Source: Trileptium ribeirensis
Lineage: Eukaryota; Nematoda; Enoplea; Enoplida; Thoracostomopsidae
Length of the DNA: 64,000 nt
Assembly (NCBI GenBank): GCA_030248225.1
Contig: JASANE010000114.1
Location: forward strand, 1 to 64,000
Direction: 5' to 3'
In this document: piece by piece, positions 1-12,700 of the stretch
Layout of the letters: each line of letters begins with the position of its first letter
How positions within the stretch are numbered: position 1 is the stretch's first letter
The notes under the pieces: model-generated
What the model was told of the DNA's origin: nothing
The model's input: the letters and a program-made list of their open reading frames with translations, nothing else
The model's database searches: none
Made by a program: the position numbers and the translations under genes

Positions 1-1240
1 TATAAGGCGATTATCAAAAAATTCTCAATGTCTGAAATTCCAAGCGCGTGCTGGGGGTCGTCAAGTGAGATAAATCTTCTCAATTTTTCGAAATTTGAGT
101 CAATTTTCTTCTGATATTTCCCACCAATCTTTTCCAATTTTCCACTAATTATTGCAAAATTTTTCCCAATTTTTGCTTATTTTACAAGATTTAAGTTATT
201 TTTACCAAAATTTTCCACGCCCCGTCTACGCGGGGTAAGGGAGTGGGGAGGGGCGGAGAATCAGGGGATTAAAGGTACCTGTAGGGCGGATTGGCGAAGC
301 CCAGTGGAGGGAGCATCAGTGGCATAATCTCTTCTATGAGTAGGTATGGCGATTCTATATACATCAAAAAGTTCCAGTAGTAGTCTTAACATATGAACGT
401 ATGAACCACTGGCCAACGAATTTCGTGCCTGTCAACGGCAAAAACTTGTTAAAGGCCGGCCGTCGGCCAGGAAACGTTCGGCCAGGAAACCTTCGGCCGT
501 GGAATCGACGACTTTCAGGGCCGTTGCACAACACTACGGTATATGAGCCAGTATATGCTCCTGGCATTTGTATTCCTTAACGAAAATCAGTAATAAGTTA
601 ACGCCAGCAACTAAGATTAATTTTTCACAATTATTCCTGCTTTAAAATACGCATAATTTTAATTAAGGTAAACAATGACTTGAAAGTTGCTTGCCGCTAA
701 ATTCTTTGACCCATGATTGATGACATCTGTATAATTTTTTCATTATTGTGTTCAATCAAGCTTATCACTCAATCATTAGACGGTATATTGAGAAATACGT
801 GTGCTATTAACATGTATTAAAATTGTTACCACGGAAATTATAGCTTTTGTGGCTGCTGAAAATAGCCTTCGATGGAAAAGGAACCACACAGCAAATTGCC
901 ATAGTGCTCCAAGAGAAGTTTAGATTTATGCATCTTTATAACAATATATACTTAATCAGACGTTGGCATAAATAAGTTGCGTTTGTTATAAATACCGGCT
1001 ATATGGTGTTATCCACATAATTTTGTGGTTTAATTACGCATTGTGAGCTATGTTTTACTATTGCGTCGGAAGTAGGGATTTCGTCGCTTGCTCACGCTTT
1101 GTATGTACGTTTTATGAATGTATTATAATATGTTTATTTTAGTATTTGGTATTCGATATGCAAATGCTTCTCGGTGGCCGTCGTGTTGAGCTCGATCCCG
1201 AAGAATACATTTTCGCATCGTCCCAACTTTTTCTCGACAT
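1..1240. other. AT-rich non-coding stretch
   Basis: No gene is recognised here. Positions 60-225 are a low-complexity run of T-rich words (caattttt, aaaatttt) ending in a short GC-rich patch (220-300). This word pattern recurs near 7,260-7,430, 13,600-13,790 and, reversed, 60,380-60,540, so it is probably an old dispersed-repeat end. The GC patch at 450-500 is a simple duplication of a ggccaggaaac-like word. The remainder shows nothing. Confidence 0.5.
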
Positions 1241-1250
1241 TATATTTTTG

Positions 1251-1952
1251 CTTTGGAATTTATTGACAATAATCGGTTATTGTGCAAGAAAATAGAATAT
1301 ATTTAATTAAAATAATTGCGTAGGTTCAATGTTAGCCGACAATTTCTCGAAAACACTCCAGATGATATCACGCCAAATACCAGTGTTTACGAGCTTGGAA
1401 TTTATTGACAATAATCGGTTATTGTGCAAGAAAATAGAATATATTTAATTAAAATAATTGCGTAGGTTCAATGTTAGCCGACAATTTCTCGAAAACACTC
1501 CAGAAGATATCACGCCAAATACCAGTGTTTACCAGCTTGAAATTTATTGACAATAATCGGTTATTGTGCAAGAAAATAGAATATATTTAATTAAAATAAT
1601 TGCGTAGGTTCAATGTTAGCCGACAATTTCTCGAAAACACTCCAGATGATATCACGCCAAATACCAGTGTTTACGAGCTTGGAATTTATTGACAATAATC
1701 GGTTATTGTGCAAGAAAATAGAATATATTTAATTAAAATAATTGCGTAGGTTCAATGTTAGCCGGCAATTTCTCGAAAACACTCCAGAAGATATCACGCC
1801 AAATACCAGTGTTTACGAGCTTGGAATTTATTGACAATAATCGGTTATTGTGCAAGAAAATAGAATATATTTAATTAAAATAATTACGTAGTTCAATGTT
1901 AGCCGACAATGACAGTCCAGATAATATCACGCCAAATACCAGTGTTTACGAG
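1251..1952. repeat. Tandem array, 142-bp unit, about 4.9 copies
   Basis: Unit starts are visible at about 1,252, 1,394, 1,535, 1,678 and 1,820, giving periods of 142, 141, 143 and 142. Copies differ by only a few substitutions, such as agatgatatc against agaagatatc. The last copy has lost about 12 bp before cactccag and breaks off near 1,952. Each unit contains a short hairpin, caataa-tcgg-ttattg. No coding potential is seen. Confidence 0.95.
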
Positions 1953-2159
1953 CAGCACGTTACATCGTTATGAAAAAGGACAGTCTAGCGAGAAACATCA
2001 GTGCCTTATCGCATGTGTAGCTCAGGTTTACTATACTTCGGATGGCCCATGTCATCTTTACGGGCTTCCCAACTTTCCGAGAAGATTTTAACTTATTTGT
2101 GAGTATCTCTGTACAATTAGACGCACAAATATTTGAATTAATAAGTCGTACTATGCTGA

Positions 2160-3240
2160 ATATCATAGGAAAGACGGAAAAATGGAAAATAGGCGGTTGA
2201 CAATTGAAATTTAACAAGACGGAAAATTGATAAGCCTGAAATTTTTGATGACGAGGAAGAGAGAAATTGTAAAATTGGAAATTCCGAAGTTAAAAAATTG
2301 GTAAATGGAAAAACTATAATTGAGAAGTGGAAAAGAAATGAAGGTGAGAAGTTGGGAAAGTAGGAAGATGGGAAGTTGAGAAATAAATTGAGAAGTTGAG
2401 AGCTTGGGAAAATGGGAAACTTGAAGATGAATATTGGGAAATGAAAATTGAGGAAAACTGGAATTTAATAAGCCGGTAAGTTGAAGATGGGAAATTGAGA
2501 ACATGGGACGATGGGAAGTTGATGGTCAGGAAATTGGCAGATGGGACGTCGGAAAATGGGGGAAATGGGAAATTGAGAAAACAAAACGTTAGGAAGATGG
2601 AAAATTGGGAAGATGGGAAGTTAGAGAGATGGGAAATTGAGAAGATGGGACTTCGGAAATGGAGAAAATGGGAAGCTGATGCGCGACTAAACTTAAGTTG
2701 ACACCGCTAACCATCCTATCCCCGATGTGGAATCCACATTTAAGGTTTCGGGACAAATAGGATATTCGAGGAGTTCATTACTAGCGCAGCCTTAGAGATT
2801 TGCATTCGGTTTAGGACGCTTTCGCGAACAAATTTGATATTGACGAACAAAAGCTAGCATTTTCTGACCAACAAGAAAAAGTTTGGTGACAAATTTTTTT
2901 TATAAAAAACAGTATAGGATGGTTGCCAAGGTCATTTTAAGTTTAGATGCGCATGGGAAAACAGGAAGGTTATAGGAAGATGGGAAATCTGCATATTATT
3001 AGTTCGGCAAATGGCATATGGGAAGTCGGAAAATAGGAAATAGCGAATACGTGAAGTTAGGAAGATGGGAAGCTTTTAAATTGGGAATATGGGAAAAAAT
3101 TTAAATAGTCTGGAAATTGGCAGATGAGACGTCGGAAAATAGGGAAATTGAGAACACAAGAAGTTAGGAAGATGGGAAGTTGGGAAATTGGGAAGACGGG
3201 AAGCTGACAACATGAGAAATGGAGAAGATAGGAAGATGTG
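2160..3240. repeat. Degenerate purine-rich minisatellite, split by a MITE
   Basis: From about 2,160 to 2,680 and again from about 2,953 to 3,240 the plus strand is a degenerate array of short words of the type gggaagatgggaaattg, almost without C. Copies are irregular, 10-20 bp. The array is interrupted by the inverted-repeat element at 2,681-2,952. Open frames across it are by-products of the repeat. The same gggaaga-gggaaa motif underlies the array at 15.6-15.95 kb. Confidence 0.85.
2681..2952. mobile_element. MITE-like element with about 40-bp terminal inverted repeats
   Basis: The left end (gcgcgactaaacttaag, continuing to aaccatcctat near 2,717) is the inverted complement of the right end (about 2,914-2,952), with a few mismatches. 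The element is 272 bp, has no ORF and interrupts the purine-rich minisatellite. The words aaccatcctat and aaataggat recur near 57,815-57,885, which suggests a family member there. No clear target duplication; only a gatgcgc-like word is shared at both ends. Confidence 0.7.
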
Positions 3241-3520
3241 CCCATTTCACCTTTAGCGGCCTGATATTTTATACCGAAAGAAACGAACAGCTTATGCATG
3301 TTGTAGGTGCTCGATGACAGAGGCTTAGGTTTAGTAGGAGGCTTATATAAGAATCTTAGCTTAATCTAAGGCTCAGGCAAAGTCTTAGGAAAACAAGAAC
3401 TGCATAGTATGCTTTTCACTTCCGTCTCTGTAAGTGACATAAACCGAATATTGAGTGAAGTTTCTGAGGAAAAAGACAGTCCGCAGCTGAGTTAGCAGCA
3501 GTGTTTATATTATATTAATT

Positions 3521-4270
3521 GAATTCGAGTGGAACGAGAATTTTCAATTTTGGCTGTGGAGGGGGGGTTGAGGAGGTCCTGTCTGTGTGTGTCTGTGTGT
3601 CATACCTGGATCTCGATAACGGTTGGGCGGATTTTGATGCACGATAGCTCATTGTAACCGCAATGGTCGATTTAGGTGTAGTGACGGAGCCCGATTTTTG
3701 ATTTTTTGCCGTGAGAAAAGTTATGGGGCAAAATGACGTCATTTTGGCCCATTTTTCGGGCACCCCCTCCAGTTTTTGCGACTTTTCTCAATAAGTACAC
3801 GCGATAGCCGCAAACTAATAGGCCTATTCCATGTAGCTTTACCAAGGCTTTGCAATGATATATAACAAGTTTTTCAACTACTTCCCAATCTGGAGTCTAT
3901 AAGCTTATAGTTGGCGCCAAATTTCATATTTGGTGAAAAGTCGTGGTAAATGCACCCAAATGTTTGTTTTTGTTGCATTTAGTGTCTTATATGGGGTTTT
4001 ATGGGCAGATAAACTCATTGCAAGTGTTAAAAATATTGTTGGGCAAATATTTTTTACATTTCTGGTTCATACTTGGCATAAAAAAATGACGTTTTCGAAA
4101 TTTTTGGTGAGAAGTCGTGGGAAAAGCACCTGAATGTGTGTTTATTGTTGGTTTTAGTGTCGTATATGGGGTTTTGTGGGCCGTCAAGCTCATTGCGAGT
4201 GTCAAAAATTTTGTGTGGCAAATATTTTTCACACTTCTGCTTCGGGGAATTGTTCTCACCACTCGAATTC
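3521..4270. mobile_element. Short terminal-inverted-repeat element with internal duplication
   Basis: Both ends carry gaattcgagtgg (3,521 on plus, 4,270 on minus). The interior holds two direct copies of a roughly 172-bp segment, beginning near 3,937 and 4,109 (aagtcgtggtaaatgcacc against aagtcgtgggaaaagcacc). A (TGTC/TGTG) simple stretch lies near 3,580-3,602. Overlapping ORFs on both strands merely reflect the duplication. Family unknown; no target duplication seen. Confidence 0.6.
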
Positions 4271-4320
4271 TTGCTCGCAAGCGAGCCTCACTAGTTATAT
4301 TATTTATTGCTACCTAATTA

Positions 4321-4620
4321 CTTAAGCACTGTGAAAATTTAAAAAAACAATTGTAATAAAACAGACCGCCCGCTGTAAAATTAGCAGCAGTATCAACAAT
4401 GACCATGGTACGTAATTTACATAAACAGTACGGAAATTTTAAGCAAAATCTGTGATATGACAGAGCCTCCGTTGTTGATTTAGAAGTAACAGCTGTAATA
4501 TAGGATTGGTAACCTAATTGCATAACCAATGTAAAAATTTTAATAAGACTTGTAATAAAACAGACCGCCTGATGTAGAATTAGGAGCCATATGATATGGC
4601 CCATATCTACGTTATGCATT
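4321..4620. repeat. Diverged tandem repeat, about 100-bp unit, 3 copies
   Basis: The phrase tgtaataaaacagaccgcc occurs at about 4,351 and 4,551. A more diverged version (atgacagagcctccg) lies midway, so the unit is about 100 bp. No coding potential is seen. Confidence 0.65.
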
Positions 4621-6608
4621 ATTTACCTTAAGATGTGTGCACGTAGGGCCGAATTCTGTCACAGAGCCAATTCCGGCTCAGTCACAAAAAGACACAGCCA
4701 CATAAATAAAATAAATAGCTAAGCTATGCTAGTATGTTTGTACGAGGAGTGGCTATGTCACAGGTTTGGATAGCCGGGGCGGACTATTGAAACAAATATT
4801 TATTACATTCAGTTTAGCGCATTGTGTTTAGGGAAGATATTTCTCTCTAGGCCCAAAAAAGGCAAGAATAGTAGTAATTAACGCAAGATGCATAAATATG
4901 GGTAAAATAAATACATAAATATCGATATTTCCAAAAGTTTTGCTTAAGCGCCTTTTACAACCAACCTACTAGCTATGTATTCGTTCTTTTATACATGACA
5001 ATTATGCTATTGTAACTGGACGGATGTTTTAGGAATATAGGACCATATGTATCACCAATTTCCATTTTTTCGTTATTTTCTATTGTCGTCATATATTTCT
5101 GGCTTTTAGAGCCGATTCCGGCCCTTGTGACAACTTATCAGCCTCGCTTTACTATTAGCTAAATATATTTGTAGGGTATTGCTCGGCCCAAAAACCTCAC
5201 ACTGGATAATCAAGGCTAGCCAAGCATGGCTTTAGATCCACGGCAGACTGTGACAAAATACGGCCCTGTTGAAGACATCTTAAGGTAAACCTTATAGCTT
5301 AAGGCATATGCACTGCGAAAATTTCAGCGACAATTGTGAAAAAAAAATTGAAATTGAAAAAAAATATTGAGAACAGAATATTATTCATTCAATTACTGTA
5401 TATTCCTGTATAACTAGAAAGAAATGTAGAAAAGATTATTGATCTATTGGACTTTTATTGTGATTGATAAAAGTATGCAAACTGCTTGCTAGCTGCGTTT
5501 TTGTTCAGACGTTCAGCCATTTTCAATTCCATTTTTTTGCAGAGACGTCAGAATTTAAGACCTAACTGTCAAAAAAATTACGCGGTGGAGGAAAAGCGAA
5601 CATACACCCCTAGGAATTTAGGCAAACGCAATATAGTGACTAATTTTGGTTTATTGATCGCCAAAATGAGGGTAATTTGCCTGCAAGGTAACTAGAATTC
5701 GAGTAGTGACCTGTTTGGTTACTAGAATTTGTATGCAGAGTTGAACAAAACACAAAAAAGCTCAAATTTCTTTCTCTGATGCTTAGTGGCATGACGATAG
5801 CTTCTCAAACAAATATGTCGACGGTTCAATCCCAAGTCGGGAAATTTATTAAAAAATAATGCATTATTATACACAGTTTTATTATAAATAATGCTTGTTT
5901 ATGCTATTTTGCTATTTATATCCATATGTATGCCATAAAAAGGTTTATTTCTTCGCGATCACTGGGGGCTTCCCTCTAAACACGCCTATGTAACTGAACA
6001 CACCTAAACACATGTATCCTGTATTCGCTTAATTTCACTGCTGCGGTTTTCGCTCCCGTCCGAACCGTCTCCAGACAGCGACATTTCAAACAATTTCTAA
6101 TGGGCGGTGGCTGTCCTTATCGTAAGTATTTTCACGTTGCCTGCAGCTATTGAACGAGTTTACAGTCTGCTAGCAGCTACGGTCCTTCAATGTAACACTT
6201 GTTGCAAATCGCGAAATCAAAAAATAGGTTAGCTACACTGGCCCCCACTCTATTCACCTCCGAAATTTTTAATATTGTAATAATATAGATTCTTGTATTG
6301 TAATTGGAAATGCACGACATAAGTATATAGCAGTTATCAGAAATCAATCCCCCCCCCAGCGTATTATGGTAAGTTTCCATTCGAATAATCGCTTTTTTGT
6401 CTGTCTTGTGCCGAAAAATATAATATAACCATGCTTGATGGCCTGCACGCGACACGTAACCGAACAAATGAAGACAGAGTATAATTCTGGAAATCAACAT
6501 GGCATATCCTAAAACCCTTGAAACCGTTTCGCTAGGTACAATATGGTCCAGTCGGACTCTAGATTACACAACCGTATATAGCAGATTTATAACGCGTAAC
6601 ACTCGCCC
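4621..6608. other. Intergenic AT-rich stretch
   Basis: No gene or ordered repeat is recognised apart from the tRNA-like unit at 5,779-5,845. A C9 run at 6,350-6,358 followed by agcgtatta has a counterpart near 14,034-14,055, suggesting a further old repeat. Short open frames (for example 6,177-6,500 minus) lack any recognisable motif. Confidence 0.4.
5779..5845 (+). repeat. tRNA-derived SINE-like unit
   Basis: A perfect RNA polymerase III B-box, GGTTCAATCCC, lies at 5,823-5,833. About 40 bp upstream is an A-box-like TTAGTGGCATGACG. The unit cannot fold into a normal tRNA, so it is a tRNA-derived repeat rather than a gene. It shares AAATATGTCGA with the unit at 45,793. Confidence 0.55.
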
Positions 6609-7550
6609 TTCTCCAGCAATCTTTGCTATTTTTTCAGGGCTCGAACAGACTAAAGTTGTGCCTGGAATAGTATATAAACTGTGATCCAGGTTGACCTTTT
6701 TAAAAGTGAAACGGGTTTACGGGTTTATCCGCGAAGTTCAGATAGCTTTCTCTGTTTCTATTATTGCCACGGTGGCGTTTTGTCGCTGTTAAGTTATATT
6801 GTGCCAGCTCTAACGCTTTACGTTAGGATATCTCTACCATTTCAAAACTTTTTGGGAAACGCGCACCGCAGTTATATATAGCGATCCACAATGCAATGCC
6901 GGACACCTTGACTAAAATGTGGCCTAGTGGTCTAGAGCGCACTCCTGCCAAGCCATTTGGTGTTTAAGCCCACCGGTACCTATGCTCAACAAATAAATCA
7001 TACTCCTCGCATATAAAAACTTTACTCAGACAAAGTTGGCACTAAGGAAAACGTGATGGAAGACCTTGTTATCTTGTTTGATGTAAAGTAGTAAATGCTG
7101 AATTTGTAAGCCAATGCCAAGTTTACGTAAGCTCAGGACATCTCAACGAGGTAAACGATAGGATCTTAGGCATAGGTGTCCAAAGTCTTACGGCCCGGGG
7201 TGTAGATATTTTGTCTTGGGAGGGGTAGGATGGAGGTAGTCGGGGAGAGGTAAATTTTTGAAATGTTCAGAAGCCCATAATTTTATCCAATTTTGCTACA
7301 GTTTTCCTGTATTTTACCTAATTTTCATTTATTTTGCTAAAATTTTGATAATTTGTGTTAATTTTTACAAAAATTTTTCCCCTGATGTTATCAAATTTTC
7401 AAAAATTTCCCTCAATCACGAAATTAACGTAACACTCTAAATTACTATACTTTAAAGGTACCGATAAACAGACAACTTTTTCTTAAAAATATTTTAACCA
7501 ATTGGTTATTTTGCACAGGCTTTGCCACTCGCTAAAAATTTCTCAGGAGC
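6609..7550 (+). repeat. Dispersed repeat, copy A (of the 13.1-kb copy)
   Basis: This segment runs parallel to 13,080-13,924 in the same orientation, from ttctccagcaatcttt to gctaaaaatttctcaggag. Many substitutions and indels separate them (942 against 845 bp). It includes a tRNA-like unit at 6,913-6,985 and a T/A-rich low-complexity tail. No coding frame is kept between the copies, so it is a non-autonomous repeat or an old segmental duplication. Confidence 0.85.
6913..6985 (+). repeat. tRNA-derived SINE-like unit (in repeat copy A)
   Basis: A-box TGGCCTAGTGG at 6,920-6,930 fits the TRGYNNARNNG consensus. A weakened B-box, GGTGTTTAAGCCC, is at 6,959-6,971. The matching unit in copy B (13,365-13,405) keeps a better B-box, GGTGTTCAACTTC. 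Confidence 0.6.
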
Positions 7551-7919
7551 TTGAACAAGTAAGCAGAACTTCGAATTTTGCCCGGGAATCATGAAATATG
7601 GGCGCCGCTTACCTCGACCAGGCGATTCTAAAAACAAAATTTGTTAAAACTGAATTCGATATATATTCAATGACAAAATTCAATATGGTTAATAAATTGC
7701 CCCATAAACTTTGTCACTGTGGCCTTTATTGATGTTAAAAAACATTAAAGAAACTTTTAACAACGGAAGACACAGCGCCGTAATAATATTGCTTAATTAG
7801 TGCAATAACAACACTCAAAGTCTTTTCATTCTTAAAGTAAACACTGCTAAGTAGCCTATATACTGCCGTGTAGTGACATAAAAGTTAAGCAAAACATTTC
7901 AATAAATCGCGAAAACCCA
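7551..7919. other. AT-rich spacer
   Basis: Nothing is recognised between the dispersed repeat and the GC-richer island that follows. Confidence 0.4.
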
Positions 7920-10740
7920 ACGGTCCCAGTGAAGCATCTTGTAAAATGTACTAGGGCCAGTTCTGGCCCTAAAAGGCCCCAGCTGCACCGTCATTCACCT
8001 GGGTGTGGTGCCCGGACAACCCCGGCTTCCACGACTCCCCGGTGAGCTACTGGTTGACCTAAGGGAATCGCTTAGCTTAACAAGCTGCCGGCGGGTTTAC
8101 CAGGGTGTTCGGCCTGGCCCCATAATGGCCCCCTGAGGGAGGGTCAACCCCTACGACTGACCCGCCTTTCCCTCGCTCCATTCAAATTCTTACCGTGGTG
8201 TGTCCGCAGATCTTAATCTCGTACGTGTGAACCCGGCCTGACAATATCGCTGATTACCCTAGTACGGGCCTCCCCGTTAGAAAGAAGAACTCTAGGGAAC
8301 ACCTGAGTACCGATCCCAGGGCCCTTACCTAGTGTATGTAATTTCGATTGGAGTAGGGAAACAGCTAAGCAAGTATACCTATACATCTCGGTACTAGGTC
8401 GAATATCAGATTTGGCGATTACCACTTCAGCAACACCTAAATAGTTCGCACGATTTCGTCGCCAATCTAGTGGCCTTCCTTAGTGTATTGCTACGATTAA
8501 AACATGATCCGTTAAATCCTGATCCTGAGGGGTTGCGTTCGACCCTTACTTTGGAAATCCCATTCAGCCGGCATTAGCAAGCTATATCGCTGAACACGTA
8601 CTTAACCCTCTAACACTTGATTAATTCAAACCAAATATATGCACTTATACATATAGGCGTAACACTTATAAACGATAGATACGTGGGTGCCTTGCAGGGC
8701 ACCTAAAAATGCAGCCAGTGATGTGAATTTCAGGTGACTTTCCCTAATAATACGTCTTAAAAAATCTTTCATCCTGGATTTATTTCCCTAGATTTAGCCT
8801 ATTTCGTAAAAGTTGTCTGCATCTGGACTTTAAGAACCAATGCCCGAATCTTGTACTCTCCATATTTACTGATTGAGTTGACTCCGCAGAATCTGGAGTC
8901 ACCTGCGGACATTCCACGGTTACGGTGTACCAGTTCCCGTAATATAATTGAAAAAAACACTTTGCACCGGGGGAAGAGGGGAAGCGTGTGACTTTACCAA
9001 AAGCGAGAAGGCAATGCCGCGTCTCCCCAATTCAGGACGACGTTGCTTGCCTTCCTATGATTTCCAGCCTATGCCTTTAACATGAAGAGTAAATCGCTCC
9101 GACGAGAACTCTACAGTGTCTATACGGTGTGGGAATCCTCGTCTAATAATTCTGTTTGAGTTTAGAGAGACGTTTTGGCTGCAGTATTGCTCAGGGTACT
9201 AGCTCGACTATGGGGTGCGGTCTCGAGAAACTTTGTTGAACTTGGACTAGATTAACAAGTCGCAGCTGACTCCATTCTGCCTCACCTTTTGACATATCGC
9301 CGCGCCGGGCACTGCTACCTTACATCCTGGTCCGCAGTCATTTGCCAGCACCGGCCCGACGCGATTGCTACCGCGCCTCTCAACCGAAAACAGCTCGGTT
9401 TGAAAATGAAAAGACATTGCGCAAGTTTGCGTTTGAAACACTTCGGAAACCCCATTTCGCCCAAAACAGTGAAAATCGGAGGCACATAACGCACGAAAGG
9501 TCGCGACACGTCACTCCCTTTTGAACAGCCGCATCGACCCGACGACGGTTATTGATTGTTGAAAATCCTGACGGGGTACTCTACCGTTTCCTCATGGCAT
9601 TAGACGCGCCTGGGTTTTGAGGTTAACGAGTTGAATTCAATGGGTACAAACAAAAAAAACACTCAGGGCATGAGCTCGGTCTTCGTGGTTCGCGTCAGGC
9701 GTTCCGTCTTCTTAAACTACATGTATGACCTTCCTGCTTGCAAATGACTATGTCCATTTTGACGTCTACACTTCCATCCGCTCCTGGGACTGACACATCT
9801 TACGTTCGGATGACCTGGAGTCACCCATGACATACTGACTCATAACGCGAGCCGGCACGTTATACTGACATGAAAACGGGTGAATTAATTCCCAATTCAA
9901 AAGAATCGGTGGGTCTGAAGATGATAGAGACCCGAGGGTTCGCAGTATGCTAACGTGCCCATTCAAGCTACGGAGAACCTATTAGTACAACTAAAAATCG
10001 ACGAAGTGCCTTGCTGTGTCTTCACGGAATGGAGAGCTGGATATAGACAGACCGGGCGGCGTTGGAGCAAGTGAAAATCTCAAGGAGCATTACTCGAAAT
10101 TTGTGGGGGAACCTTAGTAACCGATTTTCAGTGGCAGTCACCGAATAGTGAGGAAGCTTTATCGTAGGTACTACTTACAACATTCGTGGCTGACTCCAGG
10201 TCACCGTAGTTCATTTAATGCCTTACCCCTCCCGTGTCCCTATGTCCTTCCCCCTTCCCCGTGTGTATTCCCTGCTTCCATCCTATCCACATCACTTAAC
10301 AACGAATTTTCGCCCCCCGCCGAGTCTAAAAAACAGACTGAGACCCGGCGAGCGAGGAACCAGTCGAGCATCGAAAACTCCGTGAACGATTTGAATGTGA
10401 TTTTTAAAATTTTGTCGGGGATCGCACTTTGGTTGCGCGGGGCATCCGTCGGACGCGCCAACACCCGCAAGGGCAGCCCTGGCTGACGAACTTTGAAAGC
10501 CAAGAAAAGATCACCAGGAGGGAGTTTGCGCTGCGTCTACACAGCGAGAGTCGCTCCTGGGGAAAATTAAGAGCAAAAAGTGAAACGGAAAAGCAAAAAG
10601 CTTGCGAACAAATGTACGAAAGTGGCGACAACCGCCTTAACAGAAATCTGCCGACTATGCTGCCAATTCTCTTGACTGGTCCCGAGGTTGCATCGGGCCC
10701 TCTCTTTTTATACTACCCTGCTGCCCCTCTTTGACTAGCC
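7920..10740. other. GC-richer island without recognisable gene
   Basis: By eye this stretch is clearly richer in G+C than its surroundings, notably 7,975-8,180, 9,290-9,545 and 10,200-10,520. It has no repeats with itself and no ORF with a known domain. Its left edge (acggtcccagtgaagcatct, 7,924 onward) resembles cggtcccagcgaagcatct at 20,730, so it may be an eroded long retroelement whose ends recur there. A non-coding transcript or promoter region is an alternative. Overlapping frames at 9,247-9,524 and 10,148-10,734 on both strands look like GC-driven open frames. Confidence 0.35.
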
Positions 10741-10956
10741 CCTGTGATGTCCCTCAATTTTAAAATTCTCATTTGCGAAAATCGTGCGGAACAATGTGTA
10801 CAGCATAATATAAGCAACGAAGAACTATTGCTACAGCTGCTTCAAACAAGACAAAAACAACGTTGCCGACAGCGGTCATTAGCTCACAATGTGTCTTCTA
10901 CTATCAATACACATCAGTGGACAGCACAACAACAACTTTGGCGAAAACAAACTAAA

Positions 10957-10978
10957 CCTCGCGCTGTAAGGCGCGAGG
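10957..10978. other. Perfect GC hairpin
   Basis: CCTCGCGC and GCGCGAGG form an 8-bp stem around a 6-nt loop (TGTAAG), followed by ctttcaaaaagg. It stands out in an A-rich context. It lies inside a low-complexity 97-codon frame (10,744-11,037, plus strand) that shows no known domain. Function unknown. Confidence 0.6.
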
Positions 10979-11037
10979 CTTTCAAAAAGGAAACTTATTC
11001 GGGCGCTCAGGGCGCTCGCAACTTCCTAGAGTTTTAA

Positions 11038-12375
11038 GGTATTTCGTTACATTGCGAACGAACGAAAAGAAGATTCACGCCCTGGATGGTCGCCTAATAA
11101 TGATAAGAGAGTTTTGAGTATAGAACAAATAGGTGGCCCGCTAAAGGCCGTTTCATTTGAAAAAGATAGAAAACTTTAGCACCACAATAGCGTTATTTGG
11201 GTCCTGTGCGGACCGGTGCGGTTAGGTGGCCAAAGTTTTCGACAAACAAGTTACGGTTAGACCCTGTGGGGGTGCGGAGCTCAAAAACTGCGGAGTTTTG
11301 GTTAATTTGGTTGAGACCTGAGACGTTAAAATTTTCGTGTTCAAACGCCTAGTTAGGGGCCCATAAGTCGTTAGGAGTAAGGGATAGGCTGATCCGAAGG
11401 CGGGATTTCGAAGCCTTAGTGGACCCTATTGATAACGTGATAGCCCTAGCTTGCATTAATTATCGGAAAAATATAAATTTTCACTTTTGAAACACCACTT
11501 CAAAATGAGGTCCCGTTGAGTTTAGTTGCGGTTCGTTCCCTTTTTTGCTTCTACAGCTAACTCACCATACAAATAGATTATACAACCGCTCCATGCCAGG
11601 ATAGGTCTCTGAAATTTGAATTGCCACGGAAATTCCCGGATATAAATTTGTATAAGAGTTCCGCGTAATGCCTCGACCCATCCTGACATGCAGTACCAAA
11701 TATCCTTTTTCAATATGCAAATTGTTATCAACAATGTTATTATCATCATATCACTTATGATGGATGCGCACCCGGATCGGCCTTAGGGCACCGAATCAGC
11801 GAAGCCAATGGTAAAATCGTGATAATTTCGCCCATTGTCCCTGGCCAATCTGAGTGCGCAGCCGCTGATCCCTCCTACAACACAAATATTTGCTACATGA
11901 ACAATAATGCCGCTGTCTTCCATAGAGCCGAGCGGATACCATAAGCAAAATCACGATTATTTCATTTTGGTGCGAAAATCACCCCGCGCACCTCGGACGG
12001 GTGGAGCGTCACAATTCAACAGACAATATTGATACAGTTATATTTTATATCCACTATAAATGGTACATAATGCATCGCTAGATTTGCGCTCCACCGGTAT
12101 CCGATCGCCCATCATGTTAAGTTTGCCCTTTTTGACCCTAAACTTGGATATTTTTTCTATTTTAGACATTTTGTTAAAATTCCCTGAAAATCTCGGGCTG
12201 TTACAAAATATATCTGTTAAAGTATTTTAACTTTATGGATATAAAATTAAATTAAGTGTTAAACTTAGGCTGTAAAATAGTAGGAGATAGGTGTATTTAT
12301 TTTAAATTTTACCTCCGCGTTATCTCCAAAATTATATTTTAATTCGGGATTGCATGTTGTTCAAATGGAATTTGT
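11038..12375. other. Intergenic stretch
   Basis: I see no gene, ordered repeat or splice-bounded exon. Composition falls back from GC-richer (to about 11,450) to AT-rich. Confidence 0.4.
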
Positions 12376-12379
12376 AAAA

Positions 12380-12455
12380 CGTGGTCCAGTCGTCTAGCGC
12401 ACCGTCCCGTGGTTACCAATCAATAGGTCAGGTATTCAACTCCCGTCGGCGCCTT
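12380..12455 (+). repeat. tRNA-derived SINE-like unit
   Basis: A-box TGGTCCAGTCG at 12,382-12,392 and B-box GGTATTCAACTCC at 12,431-12,443 are spaced as in a tRNA gene. The acceptor and anticodon stems do not close, so this is a tRNA-derived repeat. Confidence 0.6.
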
Positions 12456-12700
12456 TTTGAGGTTTCAGTTGTTTTTGTTCCTGCGAACGTGAACATGGAC
12501 GAACCATCTAGTAAAGTATGTCTATAATAATAACTTTATGAATATAAAGTTAAATTATTTTAAGTGTTTAACTTGGAAAGAAACACATTCAAAGAAATGT
12601 TTCTATGTGCTAATAGTTAACTGCAATCAATAGCAGCAAAATGACATATATCCGCCAGTCCGTTTCTGATCCATAGACGTTATTATAACAAAACTTTGGT

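Noticed and set aside
9247..9524. Four overlapping frames in a GC-rich patch
   Set aside because: All strands open at once is expected from GC composition; none has a recognisable motif.
10744..11037. 97-codon frame rich in Gln and Arg
   Set aside because: Low complexity, no domain, no splice or promoter evidence that fixes it as a gene.
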